A stretch of 64,000 nucleotides of DNA, taken from the NCBI GenBank assembly GCA_963281155.1, contig CAUJLY010000004.1:5828001-5892000 (forward strand). The letters run 5' to 3'. The DNA is from Rhabditophanes sp. KR3021. Taxonomy: Eukaryota > Nematoda > Chromadorea > Rhabditida > Alloionematidae. The translations under genes and the position numbers were made by a program. How positions within the stretch are numbered: the stretch's first letter is position 1; each line of letters begins with the position of its first letter. Shown here one piece after another: positions 1 through 11,300 of the stretch. The notes below the pieces were generated by a model that did no database searches, was not told the origin of the DNA, and saw only the letters and a list, made by a program, of their open reading frames with translations.

Positions 1-154
1 TTTGTTTACTTGTAGCAATTGGTGTTGTTTGTGGATTTTTAGTTATTTGATGCATCAAATTCAGTTCAAAAGCTTCGTTACTGTTGTCTAGGAAATCAGC
101 ATCACAAAATAAATTAATAGCAAAAAGACAAAATATTGCTATAGAACTTTTCAT
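1..154 (-). CDS. Secreted protein, N-terminal part (runs off left edge)
   Basis: The frame is open from an ATG at 154 down to base 1. The first ~20 residues are a good signal peptide (MKSSIAIFCLFAINLFCDA). It is followed by a polar, Asn/Thr/Gln-rich stretch. Only 51 codons are visible, so no family can be assigned. The protein is probably exported. The open frame, signal peptide and lack of stops support a real first exon, but an intron could begin just beyond the edge. Confidence 0.5.
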   Translation of the reverse strand, partial: MKSSIAIFCLFAINLFCDADFLDNSNEAFELNLMHQITKNPQTTPIATSKQ

Positions 155-583
155 ATTATATAATAAATTCCACTACGTCGAATAATATTTATTTATTACA
201 ATGAATAAAATTGAAACATGTATTTATGTACTTTGTTGGTTATGAAAAGTATATATCAACTAATATTTGTTCAAAATTGCAATTATAGATAGAATGTTTA
301 ACTAATATTTTGTTATATTTTATTTTATTTAAGCTTAATTATTTAATCTGACTGATTGGGTTTTCAAATGAAATTAAAACAAACATAATCAAGCGTAGTA
401 TTATTTACAACATCGTTGTGTGTCATCTTATCTTTTAAAATAAAAATGATCCATTGTTTATCATAAATACATATTTGATGATATTGAATAGAGAATAAAT
501 TATTGTATGACGACATGACAGATGGAAATACAAATATGGAGAACAAATTTTATTTAACGACAATGCATAATTAATATTTACAA
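155..583. other. Intergenic, no gene seen
   Basis: AT-rich spacer between the secreted-protein start and the 3' end of the zinc-finger gene. A 60-codon minus-strand frame at 364-546 has a composition like random AT-rich DNA and is not called. Confidence 0.5.
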
Positions 584-846
584 TTATCTGGCAGATCTAT
601 GTTTGTTGATTAAATGAAGAAGAAATTGGCGTAAATTGTTAAAATCATCATGGTGGCAATCATACTCAGATCCCAGCAAACGTTGACAGCACACTAAAGG
701 CTTCTTGTGTTCCTTTCCATGGCAATGCATTTGATAATGAACTTTGAATCTGTTAAAGTATAATTAGAAATAATATTGTTAGTATGCACTTACAAATCAC
801 ATCCTTTCAAATGGTCATGGCATACTGGACAAACAATAATCTTCAT
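584..846 (-). CDS. Tiny C2H2 zinc-finger protein, 72 aa
   Basis: Two exons: 794-846 and 584-749, split by a 44-base GT-AG intron (donor GTAAGTGC, acceptor TTTAACAG). Phases match (53 + 166 bases). The protein opens MKIIVCPVCHDHLKGC. Cys6, Cys9, His22 and His26 fit C-x2-C-x12-H-x3-H exactly. The C-terminal half is also Cys/His-rich and ends in a His-x4-His helix (LLHLINKH), perhaps a second, irregular zinc site. There is no other domain. The role is probably nucleic-acid or protein binding; the specific function is unknown. It was too short and split to show as one open frame, so expression evidence would matter. Confidence 0.55.
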
Positions 847-1393
847 CTTATTAGTTTAATTAGTGTTTTAATAACAAGCAAGAAGTTAACTATTCATTAG
901 TTCACCTTGTAAGTAATGAAGAATTCCATTCCTTTTATATTGGTTAAATCTACTAGTCAACTATCAAAATCAGACTCAGGCGTTTTCATCTTTATTCTTT
1001 AAAAAAAGGTAAGGGAGTTTAAAAATATGCGTTGTAAAGTTAGTTGTACGCTAACACATTCCTTCTGCATCTTTTAAAGCATTGTCTTACTAAAAATTGG
1101 GAAAGACTCGTCAACACAAAAAGAGATTGGAAGGGTACCTATCAATGATCATGAACACTACATGTAAAAAGTTAAGCTCAACTTCTAAACAAGTTAAAGT
1201 CAGCATGTTCGAATTGACTCGAACGCCTTTTTAACTAAATAAATTTTCCCAAATAAAAATATCTGTCATGAAGAAGACATTATCATCATTTTTGAATAAG
1301 ATCAAATTAATTTGGAATTAAAAATTGGAAAAATTTAAATAAATGAGATGATAACCAAATTTCTAGTTTACATTTTGAAACTTAAAGAGAGCA
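847..1393. other. Intergenic, no gene seen
   Basis: AT-rich spacer between the divergent zinc-finger and sideroflexin genes, so it probably holds both promoters. No clear TATA box, RNA gene or repeat was recognised. Confidence 0.5.
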
Positions 1394-2506
1394 ATGGTAG
1401 TCAACATTAGTCAGATGCTTTCTCTTTGTTACCCGGATTCACCAAAAGTTGTTAGTCTTGGGAAAAAGCCCGATATTTTTGCCAAAAAATGGGATCAAAG
1501 TACCATGGCCGGGAGATTGAAACATTTTGCCATGGTTGTGAATCCTCTTAACTTACTCGTCTCCGAAAAGAAACTGATTGAATGTAAGAGTATTGTTCTG
1601 GATTACAAGTAAGTATGCCAGTTTTGCTCATTTACGTGTTCATTTATTTTAGAGTGGGAAAAGTGGACAAAAATCTGACAGTTGATGAGTTATGGAGAGC
1701 TAAGCATCTCTTTGATTCCGCTTTTCACCCTCAAAGCTACCGAATCAGTTCTGAACTGGGAAGGTTCAGTTGTCAAGTACCTTCAAATACTTTCATTCAT
1801 GCTGGAATGATGACCTTTTACAAGCACCCTTTATCAGTAATGTTCTGGCAATGGTTGAATCAAACATCTAATGCCGTTGTCAATTATTCTAATCGTGCTA
1901 GTATTGATGAATCCTCTAATCAGCGTTTATTTAACAGTTATTGCATGGCAACGGGTGGAGCTCTTGTCACTTCCCTTGGATTAAATTACTGGTTAAAGCA
2001 AAAGGTAACCAGTGAATTATTTTATTTATATATTCCTATTTGTTTAGAATCTTCCTCCAGTAGTTGGGCGCCTTGTTCCATTCGCCAGCATTGCCATTGC
2101 CAATGCCATTAACATACCGACAATGAGATACAATGAATTTGAAACAGGCATCACGGTCACTGACGAAGAAGGGAACAAAATTGGGAGTAGTACTGAAGTA
2201 GCTAAGACCGCAATCCTGACCGTTCTCGTTAGTAGAGTGATCATTTCCATTCCTGATATGTGCCTCACCCCATTTGCTATGGATTATGTGGCAAAACAAC
2301 CTTGGTGCAAAGGAAATCGCTGGATCGCTGGACCCATTCAAACGACACTAACATGTATTGCATTAATGATAGCCACTCCAGTAGGATGTACTTTATTTCC
2401 TCAAGACATGTCTACAACTGTCGATAAATTGGAACCTCATTTGCAAGACAAAATCAGGAGCAACTTCCCATTGGCTGAGAAGGTTTATTTTAACAAGGGC
2501 TTATAA
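1394..2506 (+). CDS. SFXN: Sideroflexin, mitochondrial inner-membrane amino-acid carrier
   Basis: Exons 1394-1608, 1653-2004 and 2048-2506 give 341 residues; phases agree at both short introns. Sideroflexins are multi-pass inner-membrane proteins, and some members import serine for one-carbon metabolism. Family hallmarks are visible. The N-terminal third has WDQSTMAGRLKHF followed by LLVSEKKL. Next come KVDKNLTVDELWRAKHLFDSAFHP and the membrane-region segment MMTFYKHPLSVMFWQW LNQ. After that come LPPVVGRLVPFASIAIANAI and NIPTMRYNEFETGI TVTDE. The C-terminal part contains further hydrophobic segments and the conserved C-T-LFPQ. Length is close to the ~320-330 of animal members. It transcribes away from the zinc-finger gene. 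Which paralogue it corresponds to cannot be decided here. Confidence 0.93.
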
Positions 2507-2812
2507 ATAAGTGTGTACTAATGTTCAGAATATAATTAATTATAACTACTATTTTTATAAATAAAACATTTGATCATATTTATTGTAATGTTTCCTTAAG
2601 TTTACATGTTATCAGATGGTGTTGTGCAATATAATAAACTGTCCTAGTCTTTTACTTTTCCAATTTTTTATTTTCTTTAAAAGACACTTTGGTCAAATGT
2701 AATGCTCTAGAGTGATACAATATCTACGGTAATATGTGCGTCTATGGTTTGAATGTCTTGCCAAGTTCTAATATATGTAGCAATAGTCATTTTAATTTAT
2801 TTCAGATTCAAA
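2507..2812. other. Intergenic, no gene seen
   Basis: Short AT-rich spacer after sideroflexin. An AATAAA-like signal (AATAAAAC) lies at about 2561-2568 and probably serves the sideroflexin 3' end. Confidence 0.4.
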
Positions 2813-2819
2813 ATGACAG

Positions 2820-3068
2820 GATGGTTCTGTATTTGGAAGCCAACGTAGAAATAGTGCAAGTGATGTAACAAAGAAGGTGTTCGCGCCTGTTGGAACTATT
2901 TTATGTGGGCATAATTTAACCAAAAATATTTATTATAAAGACTTCAAAAAAGCCAAGTCAAGTGGATTAGCAGTCACAATTGCTTCCTATCTTGTAAATG
3001 GCGGAGTTGCCTCTGCATCTCTTGTAGCTGCTGGGTTAGGAATCAATCAGTTTGGTAATGAATGCTGA
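2820..3068 (+). CDS. Possible exon of small hydrophobic protein, start not resolved
   Basis: An open frame of 82 codons follows a plausible acceptor (AG at 2818-2819). It reads as a polar segment with Lys-rich FKKAKSS and then a hydrophobic Ala/Gly/Val-rich stretch (about the last 35 residues) that could be one membrane span. There is no in-frame ATG: a stop lies just upstream, and the nearest ATG (2813) is in another frame and stops after 11 codons. Either a short first exon is missing from this reading or this is a relic. No family recognised. Confidence 0.25.
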   Translation, partial: DGSVFGSQRRNSASDVTKKVFAPVGTILCGHNLTKNIYYKDFKKAKSSGLAVTIASYLVNGGVASASLVAAGLGINQFGNEC

Positions 3069-3864
3069 TCTGAAAAGAAGTGAAGGCTGAAAGGTGACTG
3101 TTTTGCAAGAACTGAGGCTCAAGAATTTTATTACTCAATGCCTAGTTCAACAATTAAACTATTTTAGTATATCTACAAGTTCAAATGTTTTATGCAATTT
3201 TAATTTACACCATTTCGAACATATTTTGATATTTACGTAATCCTTTGTATATGATCACTTTATGCTTCGGAATAATGATTGTTCCTGTTGCTAAATGTTT
3301 TTCATGATTAAAGTCAAACTTATTTTATTCAATACATGCTTTGTTGTGGTTTATTGTTTTAAGTAAAACATTTTCTGCAGAAGATATTGAAAGGTATGCC
3401 TAGGAAAATACTAAAGTTATATTTTTTATTCATTTGTAGTTTTAAAGATTTATTTTAAAGGTAAAGGAATTCCCCACACAAGTTTATTTGACATAAGAAG
3501 TATAATCAACATTTGTTTTATTACATATTTCCCTCCTTAATTCTAATGAGGAATTGTGATAAATTTTTAAGTAAATGATGTCCTAGATTCTAAATTTGAT
3601 CTCACTATATGATAATTAACTTTTATTGATATTGCCTAAAATGATACGTTAATGGATTATTAATGGTTGGGAAAAAGTGGGCATGAATTGACTAGCTACC
3701 AAAACCATTTTCATTGTATTGTTCTATAATCATCAAAACAAGCTATCTCCCGAAGCTATTTTTCACCACTTAATGCAATCATATTTATTCATTTGTTCAA
3801 TATCGCGTGAAACAAACTCGTTGTTTTATTAGTTGTAACACAATAATTAAACTATTTTTAGATT
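3069..3864. other. Intergenic, no gene seen
   Basis: AT-rich, with no open frame of coding character and no RNA gene recognised. The last bases (ACTATTTTTAG at 3851-3861) look like a splice acceptor for the next gene. Confidence 0.4.
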
Positions 3865-4193
3865 ATGCCATCCAATAACACATCTACCACTCAAAAACAT
3901 GCTAATTTTGTCTCCTAACCTATGGGTAACAAGCCAGCAATTAAGGTTGCCGGAGTTGGACCAGCCTACGCTCAAAAATTAGGAAATGCTGTAAGTCAAT
4001 GTTTATTATATTATTTAAATCTTTCATTTATTAGGGTATGCCAAATGCATCTCAATTGTTTGGAAAATACTTATGCGAAGGTCAAAATAAGGGACAATTT
4101 GCTCAAAATCTTAAGACCGATTACAAGATGGATTCTAGAAATGCGTCCAGAGCTGCTGAAACAATGAATGACTATGCCAAACACCATTTCTAG
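3865..4193 (+). CDS. baf-1: Barrier-to-autointegration factor (BAF)-like, with in-frame TAA
   Basis: BAF is a small DNA-bridging chromatin protein that links chromatin to LEM-domain proteins of the inner nuclear membrane. Exon 1 begins at ATG 3865, four bases after a strong acceptor; exon 2 is 4035-4193 (intron 3991-4034, phase 0). The N-terminus STTQKHANFV-S-stop-PMG matches the family's start (…QKHRDFVAEPMG…), with TAA at 3916-3918 where other members have Glu. The helix-hairpin-helix region is present (VAGVGPAYAQKLGNA), followed by QLFGKYL. The rest is divergent and lacks most family Cys/Trp positions. If translation starts at the next ATG (3922) the product is 75 residues and misses helix 1; the usual length is ~89. 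It may be a young pseudogene, a readthrough gene or a shortened paralogue. Confidence 0.7.
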
Positions 4194-5448
4194 TCAAGTA
4201 AAGTTGATATCTGCCATCCATCATATTCTAATGTACATATATACTTATTTTTCATGCTACTATGTAAAAAATATTTTGTGTTTTGAAGTTTAAAATAACT
4301 TAATAAACAATATTTGTACAATTTACTAGATCCGTCAGTATGTACTTTCAATTATTCATTTATAAACAAACAGATATTAAAGGTAATATCCTGACCTACG
4401 CATCTGATACATATAGGCTTAGTTATATTTATTAATAAAAATGTTCGTTTTGCAACAGAATATAAGTTAATATCATTGAACTGCTCAATCGAAAGATGGT
4501 ATATCTATAGAATTCGTCATTTGCAAAATTGTTGCATTATGTATTCAATTCTAATAAAACATTCAGGAGTGCTGGGTTAGATATATTCATTTCTCGATTA
4601 CTTCCAACACTGCCACATTTTATGTGTCCTATAAGATGATCTCCTTTAAAAGAATAATGAGTTGAATGTTAGTGATTTGGAATTTTAGGATGATTAATTA
4701 AATTTTAATGTTTCTTAGAATTCATAACGTATAATTAGTTAATTGAGATTTAATGTAGGTATCTAATTATCCAATTTAAACAAATACATATAATGTGTAC
4801 TAGTTTGATGTCTTTGAATATGGTTAATAAATTAGATTGCTTGTAAAAAGTCTGTTTTTCTGTTTTAGCAAAAATTAAAAAAAATTGTAATTAATGATAT
4901 TTATTATCCATTTATTCATATTGTAATTAATTAAGGCAGTTAAAGCTAGCAAATGTTGTGCATAGATACATATTCAAGTCATAGTTGAGACTGTCGTATC
5001 TTCAGATTTTGAAGTAATAGTTTTGGAGAAGAAAGTTGAGGTTTCATTGGGAGGTAAAGCTGAAATGTTGATTTGCTTTTAACACTTGGATGTTCTCGGA
5101 TTGGCTAGAAACTAGTTAGTGGACGTTTCAGTCATAAGATAGTGAGTTATGCAGATGTTCCATTAAAGTTGGTCCATAATCATCAACCGGTAAGACACAA
5201 AGTGTGTTTTGGCCTCTTGGGGAAATATTACATCAACATTTTTTTTCTGCACGTTTCCTCATTATTCGCCATGTATATTTCTGCAATAAACACACACAAT
5301 TATATGAAATATGTTTATTTAAAATAATGATATCCTAATATACTGATAAAGTATATATGTCTAGAATGATTTAATGTGTTTTAGTTGTTACTTATATAAG
5401 GTCGATGTCATTACTCATCGATCCTTATAGCAATTTGAAAACGTTTAA
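4194..5448. other. Intergenic, no gene seen
   Basis: About 1.25 kb of AT-rich sequence. AATAAA-like signals near 4302 suit the BAF-like gene. A 61-codon plus-strand frame at 5142-5327 has no family features and is not called. Confidence 0.4.
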
Positions 5449-5859
5449 TTAGCACTCATACCACCATCTACATGCTTTTTTCTTCAGATTTACTCCAACA
5501 CGATTTTTGTAGGTAGAAAAAGATTCTTTAGCGTAAGCCTCAGTCGAATCATCTGTTTTACTAGAGCTTTCTAGACAATCCGATGCGTGGTCTTTCTTCA
5601 TCAAAATATCGGCAATCTTCTTTTTGAACATTTCCCTACTTTCATTATCAACAACCACTGGTTTTGGCAAATTACGGGATTCATTTTCTTTAGAACTCTT
5701 TATTTTTTTCAAAAGTTTATACGTCTTTTTGTTATTATTGCTAAAAACGAAGTTTTATTTAATAATAATCGAAACTTACTTGGCTAAGAAATTGAATGAG
5801 CAATCAGACGCAGAAGCAGCAGCTGAATACAAATCGGTTGAAACGTTGAGCTTGGTCAT
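5449..5859 (-). CDS. Small basic protein of unknown function, 123 aa
   Basis: Two exons, 5780-5859 and 5449-5740, with a 39-base GTAAGT…TTTTTAG intron and matching phase (80 + 292 bases). The N-terminal ~26 residues are Ser/Ala-rich. A Lys-rich segment follows (KKTYKLLKKIKSSKENESR), then an amphipathic stretch and an acidic Ser/Asp patch. The C-terminus is basic and ends WWYEC. There is no signal peptide or membrane span. No family recognised. The splice pair and clean phase make it more likely real than a chance frame. Confidence 0.5.
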
Positions 5860-6028
5860 GGCTCGATATTGATATTATCTAATAAGATATTGCTTTTGAG
5901 GAAAAAAGAACAGTACAAAATTTAAATTTATTATAGAATCACAAAGAAATCGAAATATTGTTAAAATTTGAATATCAATCTAAATGACTATTTTAGTTTT
6001 TTAATTGTTACTCCTAATATCGCCTTTC

Positions 6029-7809
6029 TTACAGATGAAAGTGATCACATACACGGAAAGTAAATTCTTCTGTGCTATTAAAGCCTCCTAGATCTCTAGT
6101 TCTAACTTTTCTTTCCTTGATTGTTTTTTGTACTGCTCTTCTCAATGCAACAGCATAGTCGGTAAGGTGGAGATGGTCGAGCATATTTGCGGTAGCTAAA
6201 AGCATAGCAGTGTTGTTTGCGTAGTTACGTCCTAAAGCTTGTTGGAAAGCGTGCTTGCTGGCAGATTCTAAAAAAGAAGATTAAATAAAATAGCATTACC
6301 GCTTACCGAAAAATATGAATTCTGAACCAATTGAAGCTGCAGGAACTACGCCGGCGCCACCTACCAATCCTGTGGCAAGATTGTCGAGGATGTTGCCATA
6401 CAAATTGGGCATGACCTATAGGATAAGCGATTAATTAAGAGTTGAACGGCGGAGTTTTAAGAGAAATTGTTCAAAACCATTCAATCGTTTAAATGATATC
6501 TTCTAAATTAACTGGTTGCTATTAAAGAAGTGTTTCAAGATGGAGCATGTACTCATATTTACAAAATTAAACATTCAATTCGCATTATCTCCCATGTTTA
6601 AGAAATTAAAACTATTTATCCTTTTTTAATTTTAACACGTTTTGTTATGTCCCAAACAATTCCTTAGTCATTACGATTTTTCGTTATTCTACCTATATTT
6701 TGAAAATTATGTGTAATAACTTATAAGAAGACATAATTTTTTTGGTAATATATCAGGATTTTTCGGTTAAAATCATTAAAAGGCTTTTTAAAAATCGGTC
6801 GAAAAGATAAACGGTTATTTTTTGGAAAATGGCCATGTCTAAAATTACTTACCATTACATCGAATTGCTCTGGATGAGAGACCTGAAATAAATGTGTAAA
6901 CATGTTTTAAACCTATTGTTTCTCACCATTTGCATGCAAGTATTGTCTACAATCATTTGTTCGCACTTGATTTTAGGATATTGCTCAGCCATTTTTTGAA
7001 CGGTTCTCAAGAATAGACCATCTCCTAAAATTAAATTTTTATAAGTTTCATATAATTTATCAAGTACTTGCCCAATTTCATGATGTTGGCTTTGTGTACT
7101 ATTAATAATCTTTTTCTATCGTGCTTCATGGCGTAGTCAAACGCAAACTTTGCAATTCTTTCGATATTGGGTCTGGTGGAAATCTTAAGACATTCTACTA
7201 CTCCTGGAACTGATTCGTGTTCTATTGCAGAATATTCTCCTTCGGTATTCTCTCTAATAATAATGAAGTCCAACTCCTTCTTGTGACGGGTTTGGATGCC
7301 TTGCATGTTTTTTATATGAACTACATTGGCGAATAAATCTAGCTCACGCTTCATTCTCATGTTAAGGCCCACCAATTCACTTTCTTCGCGGTTCACTCTT
7401 TCTTGAAGAACTCCCTTCAAGCAAACATTGTTATTTCTTCTCAACGCAGCCTTAATGTCTTCCATCTTAGCTGATCTCTTTTGATGGATTCCTAATGTAA
7501 ATAAATAACAGAAAGTGTATCAGAAACTTACCGGAAACGAAGACTTCTTCGAAAACAATTGGGATTGAGACATTTTTTACCAATAATTCAACACTTTCTT
7601 GCAGTTCAACGCCAACTCCATCTCCAGGAATACAACAAACCTTGAGTTTTTGAACTGGCTCAATTGGTGCGCTCTAAAATCATTTGCATTTAATTAATAT
7701 TCCCAATATAATAACATTTTATATAACCCAATTTGTATGTTAAACTTACTGGAGCAGTCACAAGACCTCTTCTGACAATTCCACCAACACTACGAATTAT
7801 GCTTGACAT
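6029..7809 (-). CDS. IDH3B: NAD-dependent isocitrate dehydrogenase, beta-type subunit
   Basis: Seven exons: 7750-7809, 7532-7673, 7072-7491, 6927-7024, 6853-6882, 6307-6415 and 6029-6267, giving 365 residues. It is a subunit of the mitochondrial matrix enzyme that converts isocitrate to 2-oxoglutarate in the TCA cycle. The first ~20 residues ([20 protein letters not shown]) look like a targeting peptide. Visible family motifs are IPGDGVG near residue 33, the [20 protein letters not shown] block, [48 protein letters not shown] and KVRTRDLGG near the end. The HES and CMQM patterns favour the regulatory beta type over alpha. ATG 7809 directly follows an ATTTTAG acceptor. Intron 3 starts with GC rather than GT. 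Confidence 0.93.
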
Positions 7810-8335
7810 TCTAAAATTAGTATAAACAAAAATAAGTTAAAATAAAGCAAAATGATGTGAAAAGAACAGGAGGTATGGGATCTTAATCAATAGTATATGT
7901 GCATAAAATGTTACTTGTATATTTAATGATAAGAAAATCAGCAGACAAACAAGAGTTTTGATCAAGTGAATGCAGACACATAAGATTGGCTGTGTCAAAA
8001 GCAAATCAATTGTTTTGACGATTAGATCATTGACCAAATGAGTTTTGCCTGAGGAAACATCTCACCAACTAGAACACTCATCAATTTGACCACCATCTTT
8101 GTTTACAAATATGAAAATTGGACTTCTTTATATCATCAATTCAACTCGAAACTTCCATTACACACTAAGAAAAGACTATTTAACAATGAAACACAATTAG
8201 TTAATAATTATTTTATTTTACAAATACTTGTTAAATGAAAAGATATGTACATTTATGCTGCTATTATTAAATTCGGCAGAAAAAGTTTTCCTTTCACCGA
8301 TAATAAATATTATTTATAAATATGCTTGAGACATA
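7810..8335. other. Intergenic, no gene seen
   Basis: Spacer between the IDH start and the cadherin 3' end, both minus strand. A 66-codon minus frame (7837-8037) is Leu/Ile-rich AT-biased sequence without family features and is not called. The cadherin polyadenylation region should lie in the right half of this spacer. Confidence 0.4.
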
Positions 8336-11300
8336 TTAATTTTCTACAATTGGACTATCATAATACATATGTTCATCATCAATTTCCTTTTTCTTATCAA
8401 TTGTGTGAAAGCGATGAATTGGGACTGGTGGCGGAGATTCCAGCACACTTTCCACCATCACATCTTCATTCAATGGTTCAGATTCATCATACTCGTCAAT
8501 ATCTTCTACCCGTAGCTTAGGCTTCGGTTTCATTGTCATGTAATCACCGCCTCCTTTGTTCCCTCCATAAATCACATATTCATCTTCGAAATGTTGCTTG
8601 ATGTCACTGTGATACAGAGGAAGATCTAAGCCTGATTTGTTGCTATCTGTTTGAAGACACTGAATGCTTTCATCCATTAAATTATTCCGTGGAGATCCTT
8701 GATTGCGTCTGCGTCCATTGTTTGGTGACATCTTAGACCAATCTTTAGACATGTGAGAACTGGCGTGTGAGATCAAGTCTAACTCTCGAGATCCTAATCC
8801 TACCATCGCTTGCATTGGCCTCACTGATACTGTTGGAAGGTCATTTTGATATAAATCGCAATTACTCGCCATCCTCGATTTGAAATATCGTGGTGGCAAA
8901 GGTGGAGCGCTAATATTATGGTTGTTATTTGATGTTGCAATTGAGCTCCTTCCACTTGTCTGTGGATAAGGATGAACGTGGGGTGAATTAAAGTCTAATG
9001 TAATTCTCTGATTATCATGAGACACTACCCCCTTTCCTAGCAGTTGCGAAGACATCTGACTGTTATCATTGGCGTTTGTTGATAATTCGTTGTAGACGGT
9101 TGCTTTGTTTGCTTTCTTATTCTTTTTGCACACATATAAAGAACATATAATTGCAATGGTTGCAACTAAGATTAATATTAAAATTAATATAAAATCATAA
9201 GTTGTCAAGGCACTCCAACTGTCTGGAATTATTTGAGGGTAACGGTTGGTGCAATATTTGCCACTATAACCGCCTGAGCAATTACAATACCTAAAACACA
9301 AATAACAATTGTAAGTATAATAGGGATGTCAAATAATGAAAAAGTAAAATAATATTAAATACCAAAAAACTTACCAGTCGCTTTGAATTGAAATACAATT
9401 TCCATGGTCTCCACAAGGTTTTGATGAACATGGATCCCAAGTTCCTCTTACATGGCATGTCTTTCCTGTAAAACCTGTTGGGCAGCCGCAATAAAAATCA
9501 TTGATCAAGTTATGACAAACAACTCCTGCTGGGCAAGGCTGGCTTTGGCACATATTGCTATCAATCTCGCAATTTTGACCCGTAAAACGATTATTAGGAC
9601 ACTCACAAGTATAATCTCCACGGCCATTTCCAATTTCAGCTTGACAAATTCCTCCATTCAAGCAGTTTGCATTAACACAAGGACCTAGGAAGCTATCTTC
9701 GCAACCAATCTTTACGTTGTGTACTTTCAGACCTTCCATGGTTTTGAGTTGTTCCTGATCATCAATCAAAACTTTTCCGAAACAAGCCACAATAGAATCA
9801 ATTATAATTGGCGTGAGAAGAGCCGATGATTTGGAGGAGTCATAAATCATGTCGAAAATACTCGTAGCATTACTGTAGTATTTCAGACTGGCTCCGAAAG
9901 TTAGAATATTTGAATTATCATACAAGTTAATGACGTCACTGCCGGATTTGCTGTAAGCTTGTGAACTGAACTCATCGTCCAATTTGATAGTAGCTTGCCT
10001 TCCAACGCGATAAATTTTCACTTTGTGCCACTTGCCGTCCGAAACTTTCTTTTTTGTTATAATAGCTTGGCCTTTGCCAGTTCCACACTCCCAAGAGTAC
10101 TTCAAATTTCCATTCTCAACTACTAGACTGTTGTAGTCTGAAATACCAGACGAAGAAAAGAGAGTTCCGTTATTTGAAATTGTCTTGAAGTCAAAAACAA
10201 GGTTCAACCTTTGCTCAATTGATTTTCCAATATGCATTTGAAAGTATCCATTTTTACTAGTACTAATGGCGTTGTATTCAGAACAACTTTCTTCTGTCTT
10301 GCACACTTTCTTTTCGTTACAATTTGTTCCCTGAAGGCCGTGTAAACAAGAACAGTCAAAATCAGTTTGATTTAAATCATTATAACTTGGAATACACATT
10401 TCGTTGCGATTGCACTTGCGATGAGAGCATTTGTTTACTGAAATTTCACATCGTCTACCCCCAAAACCTTCCTTACATCTACAAATAAATGTTCGGGCAT
10501 GGTATGGAGTTACAAAAATAGATCCACTTTCTCCGGAAACTGTATTGTAATTTTGATTGTCTAGCCATACTTTCACTTCGCAAGTTCCGTCATTACAAGT
10601 TGATTCACTGCAAACATCATGGTTCATAAAGGCTATTTCGAAAGGTAGCTCGTTGGATTGGGAAGCTAGACTTTGCTCTAGTCGTTTCATAACAAACTCA
10701 GGTCTAAGATGGTCTTTAATTTTGGAACTATAAATAGCTACCAAAATATCTAGATCCGTTTTCTTTTGGTGTCTATGTTTGATTTCACTTTGTCTTTTTG
10801 ACCGTCCAAATGTTTCGACATCGGAAGATTGGATTGAGATGATGCGGATGTTTCTTTGATCAACTTTAAATAAACTAGCCAAAGTGCTAACAAACTTTCC
10901 TCTAACCGAGTCCACAAATTGTTTTGGTGTGACTTGACTTAATCTGATACTTAGGGAATGAGACAAATCACTTTCGGCAATACTCATTACATCAACTGAG
11001 ACAGAGGTATTTTCAACAAACTTGCCGTCAGTAACACTAACTGGGAAAGTATATAATCTTTCGAGTATATCAGAAGATGCCGTCAACTGTCCTGTATTTT
11101 GAGCAATTTTGATTGGCAAACCTTGAATTGCTTCGTTATTGAAGACGGGAATTGAGTAGATCAAAATATCATTTTCATCGAGGTCTGTTGCTTCGATTTT
11201 ACCAATATTGGCTCCTAAGAATTCACCCATAATTGAGTTCAGTGTAAAGGAATAACTTGGTAAAAGGGATGGACGGTGTTTGGATTGAGCTTTGAGATGG

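Noticed and set aside
7837..8037. 66-codon minus-strand frame between IDH and cadherin genes
   Set aside because: Hydrophobic AT-driven composition only, no splice or homology support.
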